A stretch of 64,000 nucleotides of DNA from Prochilodus magdalenae (lineage: Eukaryota; Chordata; Actinopteri; Characiformes; Prochilodontidae): NCBI GenBank assembly GCA_024036415.1, contig JAMWET010000037.1:62001-126000 (forward strand), in the 5' to 3' direction. Of this stretch, positions 59,498 through 64,000 are shown in pieces (the first letter of the stretch is position 1; the number at the start of each line of letters is the position of its first letter). Made by a program: the position numbers and the translations under genes. The notes below the pieces were generated by a model that worked only from the letters and a program-made list of their open reading frames with translations, had not been told where the DNA came from and searched no databases.

Positions 59498-62342
59498 CTA
59501 CAATATATAGGTCTTGTGTGCGCTGATGTCCCCAGAGGTGAAGTATCCTGCTTGATTAACAGGCCAGTGTCCAGGGCTTGAAGCTGGGGGTTGTACGACG
59601 AGCTGAAACAGCACATTCTCAGGGCGGTTAGGCATCACAGGGTGATATAACCGCACGTGAGCATCATGGCCTGGCCAGAATGCGTTGGGGTCAGCACGCT
59701 GGGCCAAAGGCTGCCTCCGGCTCCTAGTGGGTTTGAGAGGAAATAATGACCATGAAGTTAAGGTGCAGAGCATTAGCTTTATATTTACATTAGTATAGTA
59801 CAGTATATATACATTAGTATTGCATGAATCACTACCCCTTACATCACTTTGTGGACTTTATGAGGTTCTGATTCATCCTCCTCCTCATCCTCCCCTTCAT
59901 CTTTTCCCACTCGAGGAGAGTTAATGTAGGATGCTGGTCTCCTCACACGTCCTCCATAACCCATAAATGCGCTTGAGCCCACCTGCTTCAATGCCATCCC
60001 ATTACACCCACTTGCATCTTCAGGGTGCAGTAATACTTGGAAATAACGGGAAACAGATATGATTAGATAAAAAAAAAAAAACTAAATAAATAATACAGCT
60101 TCACTCATTATTCATACGTATCAGTTTAAAACAGGGCGCCTGTCTGGGCATTTTATGTCAGCTTGGCTTATACTGTTAGCATGGTTTATAAGTGCTCTAG
60201 ATACACTTTATGTCCAAGAGTTTGTAGATACCCGCTTAATAGTTAATACTTCTGAAATCAGCTGTAGTAATAGGAAGTTTGTCCTCCAATATTTATTATT
60301 CAGGAAAGAACTTTAAACTAGCATCTTGAATGTATACAGCCACAAGAGCATCACACGTTACACTGGCAATGTTAGATGATCAGTTCTGAATGACTACTAT
60401 TAGAGTGAACCGTGTCCTGCAATTGCCTTGCTATGGAAATTTACAATCTGTGTGTGTGTAGTTGAACCCTCATGCTATCAATGAGTGCTTCTTAGAGTGG
60501 ATAAGTTCAACAATTACTTTTAGACACACAGTGTAAAAAATAACCTATTGAATGTACTTGTTCAGTTTCTGCAGCATTTGTTAATGTTGAAGTGTGTGTA
60601 CCTCTCTGTAGTGTACTCTGGCTAATAGGCAGCTTATGTCGTTGGCACTGCTCTAGAGAGTCCAGATATTCTCCCAGACTCTGCCTCCTGAAGCACTCTA
60701 CAGCCCTGCCTGTGGGACCTCCCAGAGTGGATGGGTAAGAATGGGTCTCGCTACACGTCCTGACCATTTGCAGGCTGGCCAGAACATCTTCATCTTCTTT
60801 CTGCAGCAGCTCAGACTTCAAGAATCAAACAGCAAAGATGAGAATGTATATATGTACTGAGACTGTATGTACATTGCTGCATATGACAGTATGTGTATAT
60901 ATAGTTTTATGCATCCATTGTATTTTGTATATACTGTACATGTATTGTTGATTTTCTGGGTGAAAATAAGAAATAAGTTAATAAGTTTATGTAACCTCAA
61001 CAGAGTACACACATACCCACATTTAATGGACAATAACTTTGTACTGTATTTATAATAATAATAAAATGTAAAAAATAAAAGAAAATTACATGTTGAAATT
61101 AGCAAATAAATACATCATACAATTTAAAAAAGCTGAGAGGCTGTGCAAACTGTACATAAAAACAAAAGAAATTATGTATATTGTGTTTTTAACAATATGC
61201 GGCCCTTTTTCACTTGTCAGCAACATGTTTGATGTTGACGTTTACCACTGTGTTCAACACCTCTACTTTAACAGCACTCTGTAAGTGTGTAGGAACTGAA
61301 GGGTGAGTTGCTGTAATTCTGAAAGTAAAATGCTTCCCAGTCTTGCTTGATCCAGGATTTCAGCTTTTCAAAAGTTTGGAGTCTCTTTTGTTCTATTTTC
61401 CATTTTGTTGTGCACCAAATGTTTTGATGGGTGACAGGTTTGAAATGCGTGCAGGTCAGTTTAGCACTTGGGCTGTTTACTACTGAGTCATGCTGTTGTA
61501 ATACTGGATGGCAGCATATGTGGCTCCAAAACCTGTTTATATATTTTAGTATTAGTGGTGCTTTAACAGATGTGTAAGTCACCCATGCCATACAGTCACA
61601 TAAGCTGGTATTTAAACTGGGCTCTAATAACAAGCTGGATGACTCCTCTGCTCTTTAGCCCAGACACAGCATCCATGATTTCTCCAAGTTTGTTGCTGTT
61701 ACCAGTTAGCTTAATTACAGTAGTTCACTTGTTGCCTCAGTAACAGCCTTTGTGAAACCTGTTGTTGGCATCAAGTGGACACTAAAGGACTGTTCAGGAG
61801 AGTCCCATGCTCGTGTGTGTTCTCTATAGAAGTGTGTGTTTCCTCTTTTTCACTAATAAAGCGAGGGTAACGTGGGCTGAGCCGGGTGTCTGCATACGAC
61901 CGTGTACCTCGCCCTTATCGTTCCGCACCTGAGGCAGAACTGGGCCCTTCCTTCTGCCTTTCCTCCGATCCATGATGATGTATTCCAGCTCAGTGAGAGT
62001 GGGTTTTCTGTGCAGCCACCCATCCAGCTCGCCCAGGTGGTCCAGCGCCACGCGGAGCGCCCTCCTCTCTGTTATCCACTCAGACAGCTCCGCGCCTCCT
62101 TTCCCCGTGTAGCTCAGCGCGTTTACTCCGCATCCCATCCCACAGGCCTCTGCCGAAACCGTGAGGGCTTCACATCGTGCGCGGTGGACCGGGACAGGGA
62201 CTTTTGGCATCGGGGGCGCCACTGTGACGCGCTCCCTGTGTTTCGGCGACCCAAAGGCCCGACAAGTCCTTTTATAAACGTACGTCTGGTGTAAATCTCT
62301 CTTCTTCAGCCGCCCGAACTGCTCCAGCAGCGGGGGGTCCAT
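59498..62342 (-). CDS. efcab12: EFCAB12-like protein lacking the EF-hand block
   Basis: Four exons join in phase to 355 residues: 61908-62342, 60602-60815, 59843-60035, 59498-59723. The N-terminal exon has EWITERRALRVALDHLGELD then WLHRKPTLTE, comparable to the TWLSQRSKL..KRWLENKPSIT region of mammalian EFCAB12. Exon 2 (GEYLDSLEQCQRHKLPIS) matches the YLQCWKLCKSYGLPL region, and the last exon (RADPNAFWPGHDAHVRLYHP) matches HPNSFWPGHLLDKLQLYLP. The mammalian protein (about 570 residues) has an EF-hand pair between the first two regions. Here intron 60816-61907 separates them and I see no EF-hand coding in it. Exon 3 adds an acidic run (EGEDEEEDESE). Biochemical function unknown. Confidence 0.75.
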
Positions 62343-62530
62343 GGCGGACTGCAGGAGGGTCTTACTGTCTTTGATCGCTGACTATCTGCGCTGGACCGCC
62401 GGATCACTCAGCGCCAAAAGCACAGGTGCGTCTGCGCGGGTGCCCATGACAACTAGACGACGCGCAGGGTTCTGTAGTTTGCACGTGAGTGCATAGCAAC
62501 AGGGTCAGCTGCACCCGAACTTCACTTCAG
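61890..62530 (-). promoter_or_regulatory. efcab12: CpG-rich 5' region of efcab12
   Basis: CpG-dense stretch covering the first coding exon and about 190 nt upstream of the ATG. No plus-strand gene begins on its other side, so it is read as a one-directional CpG-island promoter. Confidence 0.55.
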
Positions 62531-63594
62531 CAGGCCAAAAGTAGCACAGGAGCTGCTTCTCTGCTTATTCTCAGACTACAGTAGTTCACGTCCACTCATT
62601 CGGCCTGTAGTTTCCCCTTATTACCATTTTATTCGTTTAGTATTTCTATATTATCTATAGTATTTATATATTCCAGTTCACTAATTAACTCCGCCCCACG
62701 AAATTTGCAGCTTACCGATTCCTTCATGAGTTTTACTTTATCTTTGTTTTAACAGATCATTTTCGCTTCTACCAGATTGAAGTACTCTTACATGAGTGTG
62801 GTTTCTTGCTCTACAGCTCACCCAACACAGTTAGATACTGTAACCTTTGGGGGTGGGAGGGGGATGTTCTCAGAAGAGACTCAAGGTTTGCGTCGTTGTC
62901 ACTCTCTCTGCACACATGCCCAGCCCTCCAAGCTAAGACACCCTGTGGTGTTTTGGGTTGCGCCCTGCTAATAATTGCACTTCTGGTCTTACACTCTAAT
63001 TAGTGCTGTAGTATGCAGTTTGAGACGCTGCCATATTTTGGACATTAATGTGAGAAATAGAAAGTGGCAAGGTTCCTCTTAGTCTGGCTCACATGTAACT
63101 TCGGAAGGATACTAAGAGACTGACAAGTGTTGTTGTCACCTTGTTGTTAGACTAGGTGATTAAAATGCAAAAACCTAAACCTGGAGTGGTGATTTAGATT
63201 TGCTTCCCTTGAAAATCCTTTTTCAGCATTTTATAAATCTTTTGGTGGTTTGGGGTGACAAGGAGCATTTGGCATCACATTTATAGCGATTAACAAGCAT
63301 TTAGTGCATTCAATAAACATTCCACATTCTGTTGGGCAGTCACAGATGGACACATTGTTGAAACATTTTGCATTTAATTCCATCTTACAGTCAGTAAGCA
63401 ATTTCATACACTCAGTATTGGCAGTGGATTAGTACAGTCCAGTCAAATCCAGGGCTTTAGCAAAGTTTCATGGTACGATTGCTCTATTATAATTATCTAC
63501 ATAGTTTGCAATTATTCTCTAATGTGAACTGTATGTCTTGCATGAGGTTTAACATTACAGAAATGAGATGGCATGAGAGAGTGATGTAGTTCTG
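62531..63594. other. Intergenic / 3' UTR of the right-hand gene
   Basis: No coding exon. The right part should be the 3' UTR of the minus-strand gene ending at 63595; ATTAAA on the minus strand at 63378-63373 is a possible polyadenylation signal. The left part is the spacer upstream of efcab12. Confidence 0.5.
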
Positions 63595-64000
63595 TTAGTG
63601 CAGTGCTTTGTACAGTATATGTTCATCCTGTACATGGTATGGCATGGTAACTCTCAGCTGTGGCTGATCCTCCATGGTGAGCTGGATGGTCTCATGAGCA
63701 TTAGGATTTCCTGACCAACATCTCCGAGCCACCTGATGAAAGTCAGGCAAAAATACCTTTATTTTAATAAAAAATAAAAACAAAAAAACTAACATGTAAC
63801 TGACTCCTGCATTCATCCTGTAACCTAATTAACTCTATTCTACCCCAGACAAACAACCACATGCAAATAGGCCAATGCATAGATTTCCTGATACACGCAC
63901 AAATAAACCACTTCACTGAAGGCACCTCCTTGTATCTACACTCATTGTCCATTTGATCAACTCGACTTACCATATAGGAGCACTGTATAGTTTCACAATT
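63595..64000 (-). CDS. Unrecognised gene, last two exons (5'-partial)
   Basis: Exon >64000-63971 (ending CSYM, donor GTAAGT) and exon 63732-63595 (acceptor after CATCAG, 45 codons plus TAA) stay in phase and read ETIQCSYM, VARRCWSGNPNAHETIQLTM and, at the end, DEHILYKALH. The splice signals are good and the frame continuous. I do not recognise the family. Two cysteines and no hydrophobic segment in the visible 55 residues. The rest of the gene lies right of the window. Confidence 0.6.

Noticed and set aside
61268..61633. Minus-strand 121-codon frame in the efcab12 intron
   Set aside because: Checked as a possible EF-hand exon: no D-x-D-x-D-G loop; looks like an old repeat.

Overview
The window is vertebrate, almost certainly teleost, nuclear DNA. 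Its genes are split into many short exons with vertebrate splice signals. Introns and intergenic DNA are AT-rich and full of (GT)n, (AT)n and (GAAA)n microsatellites, tRNA-derived SINEs ending in the fish-type 3' tail, and Tc1/mariner remnants. Gene names below rest on protein families recalled from memory, with no database search.

Layout: (1) 1-34250, + strand: the inositol 1,4,5-trisphosphate receptor type 1 gene (itpr1) from about codon 57 to the stop. I resolved 58 coding exons (about 2656 residues), including separate exons for the SI and SII splice cassettes. The first coding exon(s) lie left of the window. (2) 35191-44860, - strand: pfkfb4 (6-phosphofructo-2-kinase/fructose-2,6-bisphosphatase 4), complete, 14 coding exons, 471 residues, tail-to-tail with itpr1 and with a CpG-rich promoter. 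(3) 44860-53250: mostly non-coding and repeat-rich, with a CpG-rich segment near 51.2-51.7 kb that could be a distal pfkfb4 promoter or the start of an undescribed spliced transcript, plus a CCAAT/GC-box/TATA-like cluster near 46.3 kb. (4) 53250-58434, - strand: a WASP-type WH1-domain gene with a proline-rich tail and no recognisable GTPase-binding or VCA module. (5) 59289-62342, - strand: an efcab12 homologue in which the exons I find carry both conserved ends but no EF-hand block. (6) 63595-64000, - strand: the last two exons of a gene I do not recognise.

The genes do not form an operon-like system. itpr1 is an ER calcium-release channel, pfkfb4 sets fructose-2,6-bisphosphate and hence glycolytic flux, and the WH1 protein probably belongs to the actin regulatory network. 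The points most worth a second look are two consecutive GC-AG introns around an IP3-binding exon of itpr1, the preserved SI/SII cassettes with a NAGNAG-encoded SIIB residue, microsatellites that serve as polypyrimidine tracts, the WH1-only protein, and the apparently EF-hand-less efcab12. I saw no CRISPR array, operon or other prokaryotic-type system.
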